A stretch of DNA of 64,000 nt, taken from NCBI RefSeq assembly GCF_005886345.1, contig NZ_PNEC01000016.1:1-64000 (forward strand), read 5' to 3'. Below the pieces are notes generated by a model. The model did not search any database, was not told the DNA's origin, and saw only the letters and a program-made list of their open reading frames with translations. Positions within the stretch are counted from its first letter, which is position 1. The number at the start of each line of letters is the position of its first letter. This DNA is from Pseudoalteromonas phenolica. GTDB lineage: Bacteria > Pseudomonadota > Gammaproteobacteria > Enterobacterales > Alteromonadaceae. Below, piece by piece: positions 9,835-19,039 of the stretch. The position numbers were made by a program, and so were the translations under genes.

Positions 9835-11771
9835 TGGAACAAACCGACTTATTTGCTCAACCTGCATTCACTGCTCCTTTTGAACATCAAAGCTTTATCG
9901 GGCTTTTAATCGAGCAAGAAAAACTGCTGCACAGCGATATCGCGCTGGCGACATTACTCAATGGGTCCAAAATTGATGACGCATTTTATCTAATCTTGTT
10001 ATTACTGAGAGCGCAAAGACAGCAACACAGCTGCTTGGAGTTAGAGCAGATTGACTGGCAAAACCCATTTTCGCTACCAGTAAAATTACAAGGCGAAAAT
10101 GTGTTAACCGCGCCTTGGTCTGATGACAAACAAGCTGCGATAAAAGCGTTAGCGTCACACGCAGCTGTGGGTGACGATAAACCAATGAGGTTATTGAATA
10201 ATAACTTATATTTAGCCCGTTACTTTGACTACGAAGCAAGCCTTGCTGAAGCTTTCCAAGCGTTGAACAACAATAAAGTGACCTTGAACCTGGACACACT
10301 CACTGAATTACTCAATCACTTCTTTGATGATCAAGATGACATTGATTGGCAAAAAGTGGCGTGTGCGATGGCTGCATTAAATCGCTTTTGTGTGATCACC
10401 GGGGGCCCGGGTACAGGTAAAACCACCACTGTTACTAAGTTGTTGGCAATTTTACAGTCGCTGTATCGCAGTGCACCACTGAGTATTAAACTGGTAGCGC
10501 CAACCGGTAAAGCCGCAGCGCGCTTAACAGAGTCTATGATAGGTGCGAAGAAAAAGTTAATCGAAAGCGGCATGATAGATGGCGGGTTGTTTGATTTGTT
10601 GCCTGAGCAAGCGCAAACCATACATCGCTTACTGGGAGTTGTGCCGCATACTCATCACTTTAGGCATAACGAGCACAACCCGCTGCACTTAGACCTACTT
10701 ATTGTCGATGAAGCGTCGATGATAGATTTACCCTTGTTAACTAAATTAGTCAAAGCGTTACCATCTCATGCTCGTTTAGTCTTACTTGGTGACAAAGACC
10801 AACTGGCCTCAGTCGATACAGGTAATGTGCTAGGGGACTTATGTGAGCATCTAAAGTTGGGCGAGCAGCCCCATTACTCACAAAACTGTGTAAATGCACT
10901 CAAGCAAATTTGTTTTAATAATGCGACAAAATTATACGAAAAACCGAGTCATTTTTTGCTTTGCGACAATATCGCATTTTTACAGCAGAGCCATAGATTT
11001 AATGCCCAAAGTGGTATTGGTCAATTGGCACAAGCGGTGAACAATAACGATCAGAGGCATTTACAGCAGACAATTCAGCATGGCTTTGAAGATTTAGAAT
11101 TGTATGACTTCAGTAATGATGCCTATCATGCGTTAATCGAAAGAGCGGCAGGGCATTACCAAAACTACTTACGCCTCATTCAAAGTAAAACAATTTTGAA
11201 TGCCGAAGATGTGCAAGCAGTGCATCATGCTTTTAGCCAGTACCAGTTACTTGCAGCGGTGAAAGAAGGCCCTTATGGAGTAAATGCACTGAACCAACGT
11301 ATTGAGCAGAGGCTGCATCAAAGTGGTTTAATTGATTTAACCCAGCGCCAATATGCGGGCTTGCCAATTATGATCACCCAAAACGACTATCAGCTTAATT
11401 TATTTAATGGTGATATTGGGGTTTTAGTGAATTATCAATCAAATAGTTCTGCATCGGCGAGTTTAAAAGCCGTGTTTGTTGATGAGCAAGGTCATGTTCG
11501 AGATTTCTATCCGAATAGGTTACCTAGGCACGAGAAAGTCTATGCTATGACCATACACAAATCTCAGGGCTCTGAGTTTGCGCATACCGCCATGTTGTTG
11601 CCGCCAATGCAAAGGGCACATTCAGGTATTAACAGACAGTTGGTTTACACCGGGATCACCCGAGCAAAACAAAAATTTGAGCTGGTGGCACAAATGTCGG
11701 TTTTAACTCTTTCATTGTCTAGACAGTTACAACGTTGTTCAGGCTTAAGGCAGAGATTGCAGACAAGTTAG
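9834..11771 (+). CDS. recD: Exonuclease V subunit RecD (5'-3' helicase)
   Basis: RecD is the fast 5'-3' motor of RecBCD. The 645-residue product carries Walker A GGPGTGKTTT from residue 190, the Walker B-like LLIVDEASMIDLPLL, LLGDKDQLASVDTG and the C-terminal motif VYAMTIHKSQGSEF with YTGITRAK. It starts at an ATG that overlaps the recB stop by one base, after AAGGAG. This completes a compact recCBD operon. Transcription probably ends in or after the repeat element that begins six bases downstream. Confidence 0.96.
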   Translation: MEQTDLFAQPAFTAPFEHQSFIGLLIEQEKLLHSDIALATLLNGSKIDDAFYLILLLLRAQRQQHSCLELEQIDWQNPFSLPVKLQGENVLTAPWSDDKQAAIKALASHAAVGDDKPMRLLNNNLYLARYFDYEASLAEAFQALNNNKVTLNLDTLTELLNHFFDDQDDIDWQKVACAMAALNRFCVITGGPGTGKTTTVTKLLAILQSLYRSAPLSIKLVAPTGKAAARLTESMIGAKKKLIESGMIDGGLFDLLPEQAQTIHRLLGVVPHTHHFRHNEHNPLHLDLLIVDEASMIDLPLLTKLVKALPSHARLVLLGDKDQLASVDTGNVLGDLCEHLKLGEQPHYSQNCVNALKQICFNNATKLYEKPSHFLLCDNIAFLQQSHRFNAQSGIGQLAQAVNNNDQRHLQQTIQHGFEDLELYDFSNDAYHALIERAAGHYQNYLRLIQSKTILNAEDVQAVHHAFSQYQLLAAVKEGPYGVNALNQRIEQRLHQSGLIDLTQRQYAGLPIMITQNDYQLNLFNGDIGVLVNYQSNSSASASLKAVFVDEQGHVRDFYPNRLPRHEKVYAMTIHKSQGSEFAHTAMLLPPMQRAHSGINRQLVYTGITRAKQKFELVAQMSVLTLSLSRQLQRCSGLRQRLQTS

Positions 11772-11776
11772 CCCTT

Positions 11777-11990
11777 TAATACCAACCCTCAATAATACTC
11801 AATCATTTTGAGGGACTAAAACTGACGCTAACTTTGTTAGAAACTTCTTATTTACGACTGCATGGATGCAGAAGGTAGAGCAATGCAGGAGCAATTGCCG
11901 AGAACAACTAAATAGCAAAATTTCCGCCTAGTTACCGACAAGTTTTCCTTGCCTCAAAATAGGTAGCTTAATTAAAAGGATTGGTATAAA
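11777..11990. repeat. Intergenic MITE-like or repetitive element
   Basis: The 285-base gap between recD and the next gene is mostly filled by a segment bounded by near-complementary ends: TTAATACCAA at the left and TTGGTATAAA at the right. It holds no open frame of note. Several internal stretches look structured, for example the TGCATGGATGCA area and CTCAATCATTTTGAG. I recall similar intergenic elements ending in TTGGTATAA from Pseudoalteromonas genomes, but I cannot confirm copy number. No second full copy is seen in this window. Confidence 0.5.
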
Positions 11991-12056
11991 TTGACAATGA
12001 GGCGAAAAGTGTGGTTTTAATTTAGTGTTATAACTCTATTTATAAGTAGAACTAAA

Positions 12057-12569
12057 ATGAAAAAATTAGACCAACACTTAATCAAATATGCGCTCTACCA
12101 TCGCGATGAGCGCAATATTTTAACCCATTTTTTGGGCGTGCCGCTGATTGTATTTGCGGTAATAGGCCTATTGTATTTTCCTTTAACGTCAGTCAACGGT
12201 CTTCTGATCACCCCAGCATTGATTATTGCGATACTCGCCATGCTGTTTTACTTAGCTTTAGATATTAGATTAGGGCTACTCATGAGTGGCTTATATTTAT
12301 TAGGGCTTTGGGGGGTAGACAGTATTTTTGAAAGCATGAACGCGCAAACGGCGAGTTTCTATGGGTTATTTGTGGGGCTATTCGTTATTGGTTGGATAAT
12401 TCAATTTATCGGTCACTATTATGAAGGCAAAAAGCCAGCATTTGTTGATGATTTAATAGGTTTATTAGTTGGGCCATTATTCGTTGTGGTCGAGTTACTA
12501 TTTAAACTTGGCCTACTTAAAAGCTTAGAAGCCCGCATAATTGAACATGCAGGCCCCTACAGAAATTAG
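12057..12569 (+). CDS. Mpo1-like (DUF962/YGL010w-type) membrane protein
   Basis: The 170-residue product looks like the DUF962 family, whose yeast member Mpo1 is an Fe-dependent dioxygenase acting on 2-hydroxy fatty acids in alpha-oxidation. The N-terminus holds HRDERNILTHFLGVP, with the spaced histidines and asparagine typical of the family, and QFIGHYYEGKKPA supplies another histidine near residue 122. About four to five hydrophobic segments indicate an inner-membrane protein. The bacterial substrate is unknown. It is a single gene. Confidence 0.8.
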   Translation: MKKLDQHLIKYALYHRDERNILTHFLGVPLIVFAVIGLLYFPLTSVNGLLITPALIIAILAMLFYLALDIRLGLLMSGLYLLGLWGVDSIFESMNAQTASFYGLFVGLFVIGWIIQFIGHYYEGKKPAFVDDLIGLLVGPLFVVVELLFKLGLLKSLEARIIEHAGPYRN

Positions 12570-12596
12570 CAATTTGATGAAACTGTGAGACTTGCT

Positions 12597-13556
12597 CTAG
12601 ATAGAAATGCGGGTCTCAAGTTTACTGCCTTTAACAATGGTAATGTCATTACAGTTAATTCTGACTTTACCATTTTCTGATTCAAGCATGTAAGCAAATT
12701 CAGGACATATATCTAAACACGCATCAGCTAATTGTTTTCTTGCTCTGTGCAACATGATATTCATATTATTCATTTGAATACCTAATGCTTTAGTTAACTC
12801 TTCTCGATACATCCACCCTTGTAACTCTGGCTCTAACCCAGCTTGTTTGTCGAGAATACGAGTTCTAGCAAGGAGTAAAAGAAGGTAATGATGTGAGCGA
12901 GTACCTAAGTCAACTGTTTCACCAGCTACATTAAGTGTAAGTTGTGTATTTTCTTCATCTAAACTTACTGCGAAAGATAATGCATATTGAATATTTTGCG
13001 CCACTTCACTTTTAATTTGTTTAGTCATAGTCGACGGGCTAGAGCAATAAAATTGCCACTGATCATTAAAAATGCTGATCAGCCCTCCATCAATCAAAAC
13101 TTGTCTATCATTTGTGAATAGGTCTTCTAAAAACCAGTAATTCAACATGCCATCAAAATAAGCAATATGCGTGGCTTCTTGTTCATTAGGAAGCAGCAGT
13201 TGATCTTTAATTTCGATGACCTTATTGGTATTAGACTGAGAAACTAAAAATTGACAATCAGTACTTAAATCGCCGACTACAAAAGAGTTTCTTCCCGGGC
13301 CCGCAAAGTCAATTTTATCGTTTAGGCATAATTGATATGGTAAATTTTTACATATTTTCTTTTCGTTGATCCAAATACCATTGGTACTCACATCTCTGAT
13401 CAGCCAATTCCCTTGATTATGTTCAATAATGGCATGGTGGCGAGAAATTTCAGGCATATTTATTAGCGTATCAACGTTATATTTGAAGCGCCCAACGGTG
13501 TGGTAACTTTTCAAATAAACCTTTTCAAGCTTTTGTTCATCAATGAGATAAGCCAT
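12597..13556 (-). CDS. FHA-domain protein with C-terminal winged-helix-like region
   Basis: The N-terminal 100 residues form a forkhead-associated domain, which binds phosphothreonine. The conserved GR (in HTVGRF), SRHHA and DVSTNGIWIN motifs are present. A C-terminal region (about residues 215-310) resembles a trans_reg_C/OmpR-type winged helix, with GWMYREELTKALGIQ, LHRARKQLAD and a final KVRI strand. Together this suggests a phospho-dependent transcription factor, although no receiver domain or kinase is encoded nearby. It is divergent from the CBS-domain gene at 13843, with about 286 bases between them. The target is unknown. Confidence 0.8.
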   Translation of the reverse strand: MAYLIDEQKLEKVYLKSYHTVGRFKYNVDTLINMPEISRHHAIIEHNQGNWLIRDVSTNGIWINEKKICKNLPYQLCLNDKIDFAGPGRNSFVVGDLSTDCQFLVSQSNTNKVIEIKDQLLLPNEQEATHIAYFDGMLNYWFLEDLFTNDRQVLIDGGLISIFNDQWQFYCSSPSTMTKQIKSEVAQNIQYALSFAVSLDEENTQLTLNVAGETVDLGTRSHHYLLLLLARTRILDKQAGLEPELQGWMYREELTKALGIQMNNMNIMLHRARKQLADACLDICPEFAYMLESENGKVRINCNDITIVKGSKLETRISI

Positions 13557-13842
13557 AAATGCTTCCTTTTCTAAATTTAACTAGAATAATAATATCCGTG
13601 AAACAATCTGCTGATATAAAATTCTAGTTTATCAGCGCAATATTATTTAGCTTGTCAGTATACATATTGAACTCATTAATTTTTAGAGAAAAGTTCAAAT
13701 TATAGTAACCAATATTGAGTCTATGCTTTTTTCAGAAAAGAAGCGATTACACTAGGTTACACTTCTTGCGTAATTAGATTTCCTGAGCCATATTTTTATT
13801 TACATAATCGAAATAAACTTGGTGTGTAGAAGTAACAAATGG

Positions 13843-14427
13843 GTGAGTTTAAAAATAGACACAGTTGAGTTAAAAGGAGTGTATCAATTCTGCGATCATT
13901 TCGACTCTGAAAAACTAGATCTTAAGAGTAGTGCCCTTAAGATAGTGACCGATTTTACCCGACGAACGCCGCAAGTTATTTTAAAAGACGTAGATGTTGA
14001 TCATGCCTTATTCATGATGGTAAATGGTCATGTTAGGTCTAAGTTAGTAATAGACCATGACGATACTTTTTTAGGAGTCATTAATTCTCGTGATTTAACG
14101 GGTAGAAAAGTGCTGACTGTGGCGCAGAAACGTAACCAGTCTCGCAATGATCTGACTGTTGAAGATTTAATGACAAAAAAATCAGATCTGCGTGCGATGC
14201 CTTACTCAATGGTAGAAAACTCTAAAATAGGCGATGTACTCGAAACGCTTAGAGGGTTAGGTCATCAACACATTTTATTGGTTGATGAAAAAGGTAACTT
14301 AAGAGGAATGATCTCAGCCAGTGATATTGCTAGGGCGTTACATATTCCAGTTAATATTCTTCAGACAGCGCATTCATTTAAAGAAATCTTCGAAATTATT
14401 CATGATCACCAAGAAGTCACAGCTTAA
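13843..14427 (+). CDS. CBS-domain-pair protein
   Basis: The product of about 194 residues carries two CBS motifs. One spans the region around ALFMMVNGHVRSKLVID and FLGVINSRDLTG. The other spans VEDLMTKKSDL through HILLVDEKGNLRGMISASDI. CBS pairs bind adenine nucleotides and regulate attached or partner proteins; no catalytic domain is fused here. The start is uncertain. I prefer the GTG at 13843 (reading MSLKIDTVELKG), because the upstream in-frame TTG at 13819 would add residues of no family character. A strong terminator follows. Confidence 0.8.
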   Translation: MSLKIDTVELKGVYQFCDHFDSEKLDLKSSALKIVTDFTRRTPQVILKDVDVDHALFMMVNGHVRSKLVIDHDDTFLGVINSRDLTGRKVLTVAQKRNQSRNDLTVEDLMTKKSDLRAMPYSMVENSKIGDVLETLRGLGHQHILLVDEKGNLRGMISASDIARALHIPVNILQTAHSFKEIFEIIHDHQEVTA

Positions 14428-14435
14428 ATGATATA

Positions 14436-14470
14436 AAAGTGTCTCAAAATTGAGACACTTTTATTTTTTA
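14436..14470 (+). terminator. Terminator after the CBS-domain gene
   Basis: AAAGTGTCTCAA and TTGAGACACTTT form a perfect 12-bp stem, followed by TATTTTTT. The core 20 bases (14439-14458) are a perfect palindrome. Confidence 0.85.
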
Positions 14471-14551
14471 AGCTGTTTCAGTTTCGACACAATATAGTAT
14501 TATCTCCAACCTGAAAAATATAAAAATCATTAAATAACAATAAATTAAATC

Positions 14552-14568
14552 TTGGCTCGATAGTTGAT
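14552..14568 (+). promoter_or_regulatory. Candidate sigma-54 promoter for the export operon
   Basis: TTGGCTCGATAGTTGAT matches the sigma-54 consensus YTGGCACG-N4-TTGCW at all but two core positions. The GG (14554-14555) and G (14566) have the required 10-base spacing. Transcription would start near 14579, just before the GGAG of the HlyD-family gene. The operon encodes its own NtrC-type activator, which supports the call. Confidence 0.6.
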
Positions 14569-14601
14569 TTAAGTTACCCAGTTCAACTATTGGAGTCAGC
14601 T

Positions 14602-15858
14602 ATGGATACGAAGAGAACCTCACAACCAAAACCTGCAATTAAGCGATATTGGTACTTACCAGTTATATCTTTGATCGCCCTAGCCATTTACCTTTCAAAG
14701 CAGTTTTTAGGCGATGCTTCTTATTTTGTCGCACGAGATAAATTACAAATGGCTAACGTACAGCACGGAGACTTCAAAATTGAAGTTAGGGGCTCTGGGG
14801 TTTTAAAGCCAAAATCACTGCAATGGAGTGCAGCGCAATCTAGAGGCAGAGTTCAACAGTTACTTGTAAAGCCTGGAGACAGTGTAGTGCAAGGTCAGAA
14901 AATTGCGGAGTTAGAAAATGTCGAACTGCTGAGTGAACTAGAGAAAATTCAATGGGAACTTAAAGCCATTAAGGCTGAAAATAATGCCGCTGCTGTTGCA
15001 CAACAAGCTCAACAACTTGATCTTGAAAATGCCGTTATGGAAGCTGAGTTTAATTACAAAAGCTCAAAACTAAAACTTGATGCAGAGCAATCGTTACTAG
15101 ATCAAGGCAAAGGCTCATTGTCTGCATTAGATTTTAAACGCACTCAACTTGCTGTTAAGCAACAGTATGCTCGCTGGCAGGCACAAATAAAACGTGCTGA
15201 TAAAATGCAACAAAACTATCAAGCTAGCGAATTAGCAAGACAAGCACGTCTTGAGCAGGTTGAAAATAACCTCAGAAAAGCACAGCAGCAGGTAAGTGGC
15301 TTAACGATCACAGCGGGTATCTCTGGCATAGTTCAAAAGCTGCCGATTGAACTTGGTCAGCAACTTAATAGCGGTGAAAATGCAGCCTTAGTGATAGATC
15401 CAGCTTCACTATTTGCTGAGATAAACATTCAAGAAATACAAGTCAAAGACGTTGTGATGGGTCAACCCGTTACCATTGATACCCGCTTTAATAAACTCTC
15501 TGGTGAAGTGCAGCGTATTTCACCGCTATCTGAAAATGGTCTAGTGGCAGTGGAGGTGGGAATTATCTCTGAACTGCCTAAGGAAGCGCGCTCAGATCTC
15601 AATATTGATGGTTACATTGAAGTGACAAACATCAAAAACACGCTTTATGTAAAACGCCCTGCATTTGCACCAAAAAATCGTACGGTAGATCTGTTCAAAA
15701 CGACCAGTGACGGTGCGTTTGCACAAAAACATGAAGTCAAACTTGGCACCAGTACTGCCAAATATATTCAAATTCTCTCTGGTCTTAACCCAGGCGATCA
15801 AATTATTATCTCTGACACCAGCGCATGGGCATCTCATAGCAGTGTCAAAATACAATAA
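14602..15858 (+). CDS. HlyD/MacA-type periplasmic adaptor of an ABC exporter
   Basis: The 418-residue product would link an inner-membrane MacB-like permease to an outer-membrane channel. One N-terminal transmembrane anchor (about residues 18-34) follows a basic start. A lipoyl-like half-motif appears around VQQLLVKPGDSVVQGQKIAE. A long alanine/glutamine-rich coiled coil spans about residues 95-225, and barrel-sandwich and membrane-proximal domains follow. I set the start at 14602, after TTGGAG, not at the in-frame TTG 12 bases upstream, which lies in that ribosome site. It is first in a five-gene operon. The substrate is unknown; a TolC partner is not in the window. Confidence 0.88.
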   Translation: MDTKRTSQPKPAIKRYWYLPVISLIALAIYLSKQFLGDASYFVARDKLQMANVQHGDFKIEVRGSGVLKPKSLQWSAAQSRGRVQQLLVKPGDSVVQGQKIAELENVELLSELEKIQWELKAIKAENNAAAVAQQAQQLDLENAVMEAEFNYKSSKLKLDAEQSLLDQGKGSLSALDFKRTQLAVKQQYARWQAQIKRADKMQQNYQASELARQARLEQVENNLRKAQQQVSGLTITAGISGIVQKLPIELGQQLNSGENAALVIDPASLFAEINIQEIQVKDVVMGQPVTIDTRFNKLSGEVQRISPLSENGLVAVEVGIISELPKEARSDLNIDGYIEVTNIKNTLYVKRPAFAPKNRTVDLFKTTSDGAFAQKHEVKLGTSTAKYIQILSGLNPGDQIIISDTSAWASHSSVKIQ

Positions 15859-15885
15859 TATCAATAGGTTTAAAAAGGATCTCTC

Positions 15886-16593
15886 ATGTCATTATTAAGT
15901 TTAAGTAACATCAATAAATCATTTTTAACTGAAGACATTGAAACCCATGCGTTAAGTAATATTAATCTTGAAATAGCACAAGGTGAGTATGTTTCCCTAT
16001 CTGGCCCTTCTGGCTGCGGTAAAACTACCTTGTTGTCTATTTTAGGCTTACTAGACACCGCAACTAGCGGACAATATTTATTTAATGGTCAGGATGTCAC
16101 GGGTTTTAGTCGAGATAAACGGGCTAAGATCCGTTGTTATGACATCGGCTTTGTTTTTCAGTCTTTTAATTTAATTTCTAGTCTCACAATCAGTGAAAAC
16201 ATCATGTTGCCGCTGACTTACCAAAATGATGTCTCTAAGAGCTTGATGCAAACTAAGGTGGATGAAGTATTGGAACGTGTTGGTATGCAACATCGTGCGA
16301 ATCACTTTCCTTCTCAGCTGTCTGGTGGTCAACAGCAAAGAGTGGCCGTTGCAAGAGCTTTGGTGAACGATCCTAAAATTATCTTTGCCGATGAGCCAAC
16401 AGGTAACTTAGACAGTCAAAATGCAGAAAAAGTGATGGCGTTATTTGACCAGTTACATCGAGATGGCAGCACGATTTGCATGGTGACGCATGACCCTCGC
16501 AGTGCTCAGATGGCGCAGCGACAAGTTAGTATTCTTGATGGCACATTAGTCAATGATGTCATGCTTCATTCCGTCGAAAAAGTACCAGCGTAA
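15886..16593 (+). CDS. ABC transporter ATP-binding protein (MacB/LolD type)
   Basis: This 235-residue nucleotide-binding subunit would power the exporter formed with the adaptor and permease around it. Walker A GPSGCGKTT begins at residue 40, the signature LSGGQQQR at 145, and Walker B IIFADEPTGNLDS is around 165-177; the switch histidine is in MVTHDPRS. The length and the MacB/LolD-type signature place it in the lipoprotein/macrolide-export branch, with ATPase and permease as separate genes. The ribosome site is AAGGAT before the ATG. The stop lies 10 bases before the permease start. Confidence 0.93.
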   Translation: MSLLSLSNINKSFLTEDIETHALSNINLEIAQGEYVSLSGPSGCGKTTLLSILGLLDTATSGQYLFNGQDVTGFSRDKRAKIRCYDIGFVFQSFNLISSLTISENIMLPLTYQNDVSKSLMQTKVDEVLERVGMQHRANHFPSQLSGGQQQRVAVARALVNDPKIIFADEPTGNLDSQNAEKVMALFDQLHRDGSTICMVTHDPRSAQMAQRQVSILDGTLVNDVMLHSVEKVPA

Positions 16594-16603
16594 GGAGCAC
16601 AGT

Positions 16604-19024
16604 ATGTGGCTTGATATTAAGTATGCACTCAGACAATTACTTCAGTCGCCTAAATTCTCAGCCTTGACGCTGCTGGTGCTTATTGGCGGGCTATTTGTCA
16701 GCTTGTATAGTTTTTCATTCTTGAATTCAGTGCTATACAAAGATTTACCTTTACCCGAAGGCGATACCATTTTACATATATCTTCTCAATCACAAGAAGA
16801 TGCAGACCTAGATCCTATGCCGGCTTGGGAAACCGCGAATCTAATCGAATCACAAACCAGTTTCGCGCAGATAGGTCGTTATGTATCAACATTTGGGCAT
16901 ATATTATTTGAACAAACATCTAAACGACTTAGTTTAGAAAAAGTAGACAGTAACTTCTTTGAGTTTGCAAAAGTTCAACCATTAATGGGACGTACACTAC
17001 AAGCTGAAGACTACCAAGCCGGTGCAGAACCTGTGGTGGTGTTAAGTTATGTTATTTGGCAGAGCACTTTTAATGGTCAGCAAGATATAGTTGGTCAAAT
17101 TATAAATCTTAATAATCAATTAACGACGGTTATAGGCGTTATGCCTGAAGGTTTTGCGTTTCCAGTCGCAGGTAGAGCTTGGCAGCCTTTATCTTTGCAA
17201 TATAGACAGCCACAAATGAGCAACGATGAGTGGCTTAGTGCCTATGGTCGTTTAAATAAAGGCACGTCTGTTGAGCAAGCCGAAACTGAATTATCTAGCT
17301 TGTTAAAAGGGTTTTATGCTCAGAAGCAGCAAGCACTGGGCCGTGACTATGAGCCAAGAACAGTTGCGATTACATCGTTTCCGAGTGCACAAGTAAATGG
17401 TGCGGGTGGTATTGTTTTTACCTTTATCAATGGTGTTGCACTATGCATATTATTACTCGCTTGTATCAATGTTGGTAACTTATTGCTTGCTAGAGCGTTA
17501 GAGAAAAATAAAGAGACGGCGATCCGTGCTGCGTTAGGTGCCCCCACAAAGCGTTTAATTTCTCAGTTAATGTGGGAGGGGAGCATTTTAACCATTCTTG
17601 GTTCTGTGTTAGCGGTTTTATTAGCAGGAGCTGCCCTGAGTTATACAGAAATCGTTTTACAAAGTCATATGGCTGATAACCTTGCATTCTGGTGGCATTG
17701 GGGAATGGATACTGACACCTTATTCGCAGCCTTAGTGTTTGCAATAGTGACGCTTTTCTTTGCTTGTTTCTTACCTGCGTGTAAAGCAGCAACACAAGAT
17801 ATGAATGCCACTCTACGAGATGGTACAAGAGGAGCTCAAGGTAAAAAAGCGGGTCGACTTTCTAAAGTATTATTGACCGCACAAATATTTTTAATTTCTA
17901 CCCTAATGCTTATTGGCGGGTTATCTGCGTTTTTATCCCAAACTATTATTAATATGGATATGGGCGTCGACTTCAAGAATAGTCTAGATGTGAATTTAAC
18001 GTTAGATGAAAACCGCTATACCTCTGCAGAACAAAAACTTACTTATTATCAATTACTAAAAGCTGAACTTGAACAACAAGATAGTATTAGTGATGTGTCT
18101 CTCAGTGCTTATTTGGGGAAGAAACCTGTCTACCCAGAAGGTCAAATCATTGAAAGAGATCAGGATAAACCACAAGTAGATGTAATTGAGCTGATTGGAA
18201 ACACACAAAGCTACGGTCCGTATTTGCTAGAAGGTCGTCACCTTGAAGAGCAAGATCATCGCAATGCCATGCGAACGGCTGTGATCTCAGATTCAATGGC
18301 AAAACGGTACTGGCCGAATGCCAGCCCAATTGGAGAGCAAATAGACGTTGAACTTAAATCAGGTAAAGAGACGCACACAATTGTTGGAGTTGTGACAAAC
18401 AGAATGAATGTATCGTCTCTATTCGCTGCACTCGATAAAGAAGACGAAATTTATACATCGGCGTTACAGGGTGAAGTTGGGCCTTTAAGAGTGACATTAA
18501 AACACTTTGGAGATAGCCAACAAGCACAGACCGATTTCTATCATGTATTTTACCGTTTAGATCATGCGTCAGATCCAGGCTATTTCAGATCGAAAGAAGA
18601 TGACTTTGGCATGCTGCACAAAATGGCTAAAACAGCGTTCTTTATTACTTTTGGATGTGCTTTCTTTGCATTGTTTTTAGCATTAACAGGTATTTATGGC
18701 TTAAGTGCGGGTACCGTTTATCAACGTTACAATGAAATTGGTATTCGCCGTGCTGTTGGTGCGACTGATAGAGCGATAGTCAGTCTGTTCGTAAAGCAAG
18801 GCAGCAAATTGTTGGTATTAGGAAGTGGTTTAGCCTTGTTATTTTTTGTCTTGATTGCTTATCTGTTTCATAATTTTACGGAACAGCTCGTGCCAGCTTA
18901 TATATATCCTATGCTCGCATGCGTTGTAACAGTCTTGGTGGCCAGTGCAGTGTTACTAGCCATTTATTTCCCGACTAGAAATGCGGTAGTATTGGAGCCA
19001 AGCCAAGTGCTTCGCTATGGGTAA
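16604..19024 (+). CDS. MacB/FtsX-type ABC transporter permease
   Basis: The 806-residue permease begins with MWLDIKYALRQLLQSPKFS, the usual start of this branch, so I set the ATG at 16604 after TAAGGAG. It has one transmembrane segment near the N-terminus, a MacB-type periplasmic core and an FtsX domain around residues 270-410. A second periplasmic region and a second FtsX set lie at the C-terminus (NEIGIRRAVGATDRAIV), giving about eight membrane segments. This long two-FtsX layout differs from the four-segment E. coli MacB. It works with the ATPase and adaptor upstream as a mechanotransmission-type exporter. Confidence 0.9.
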   Translation: MWLDIKYALRQLLQSPKFSALTLLVLIGGLFVSLYSFSFLNSVLYKDLPLPEGDTILHISSQSQEDADLDPMPAWETANLIESQTSFAQIGRYVSTFGHILFEQTSKRLSLEKVDSNFFEFAKVQPLMGRTLQAEDYQAGAEPVVVLSYVIWQSTFNGQQDIVGQIINLNNQLTTVIGVMPEGFAFPVAGRAWQPLSLQYRQPQMSNDEWLSAYGRLNKGTSVEQAETELSSLLKGFYAQKQQALGRDYEPRTVAITSFPSAQVNGAGGIVFTFINGVALCILLLACINVGNLLLARALEKNKETAIRAALGAPTKRLISQLMWEGSILTILGSVLAVLLAGAALSYTEIVLQSHMADNLAFWWHWGMDTDTLFAALVFAIVTLFFACFLPACKAATQDMNATLRDGTRGAQGKKAGRLSKVLLTAQIFLISTLMLIGGLSAFLSQTIINMDMGVDFKNSLDVNLTLDENRYTSAEQKLTYYQLLKAELEQQDSISDVSLSAYLGKKPVYPEGQIIERDQDKPQVDVIELIGNTQSYGPYLLEGRHLEEQDHRNAMRTAVISDSMAKRYWPNASPIGEQIDVELKSGKETHTIVGVVTNRMNVSSLFAALDKEDEIYTSALQGEVGPLRVTLKHFGDSQQAQTDFYHVFYRLDHASDPGYFRSKEDDFGMLHKMAKTAFFITFGCAFFALFLALTGIYGLSAGTVYQRYNEIGIRRAVGATDRAIVSLFVKQGSKLLVLGSGLALLFFVLIAYLFHNFTEQLVPAYIYPMLACVVTVLVASAVLLAIYFPTRNAVVLEPSQVLRYG

Positions 19025-19039
19025 GGAATAACAAAAAGA

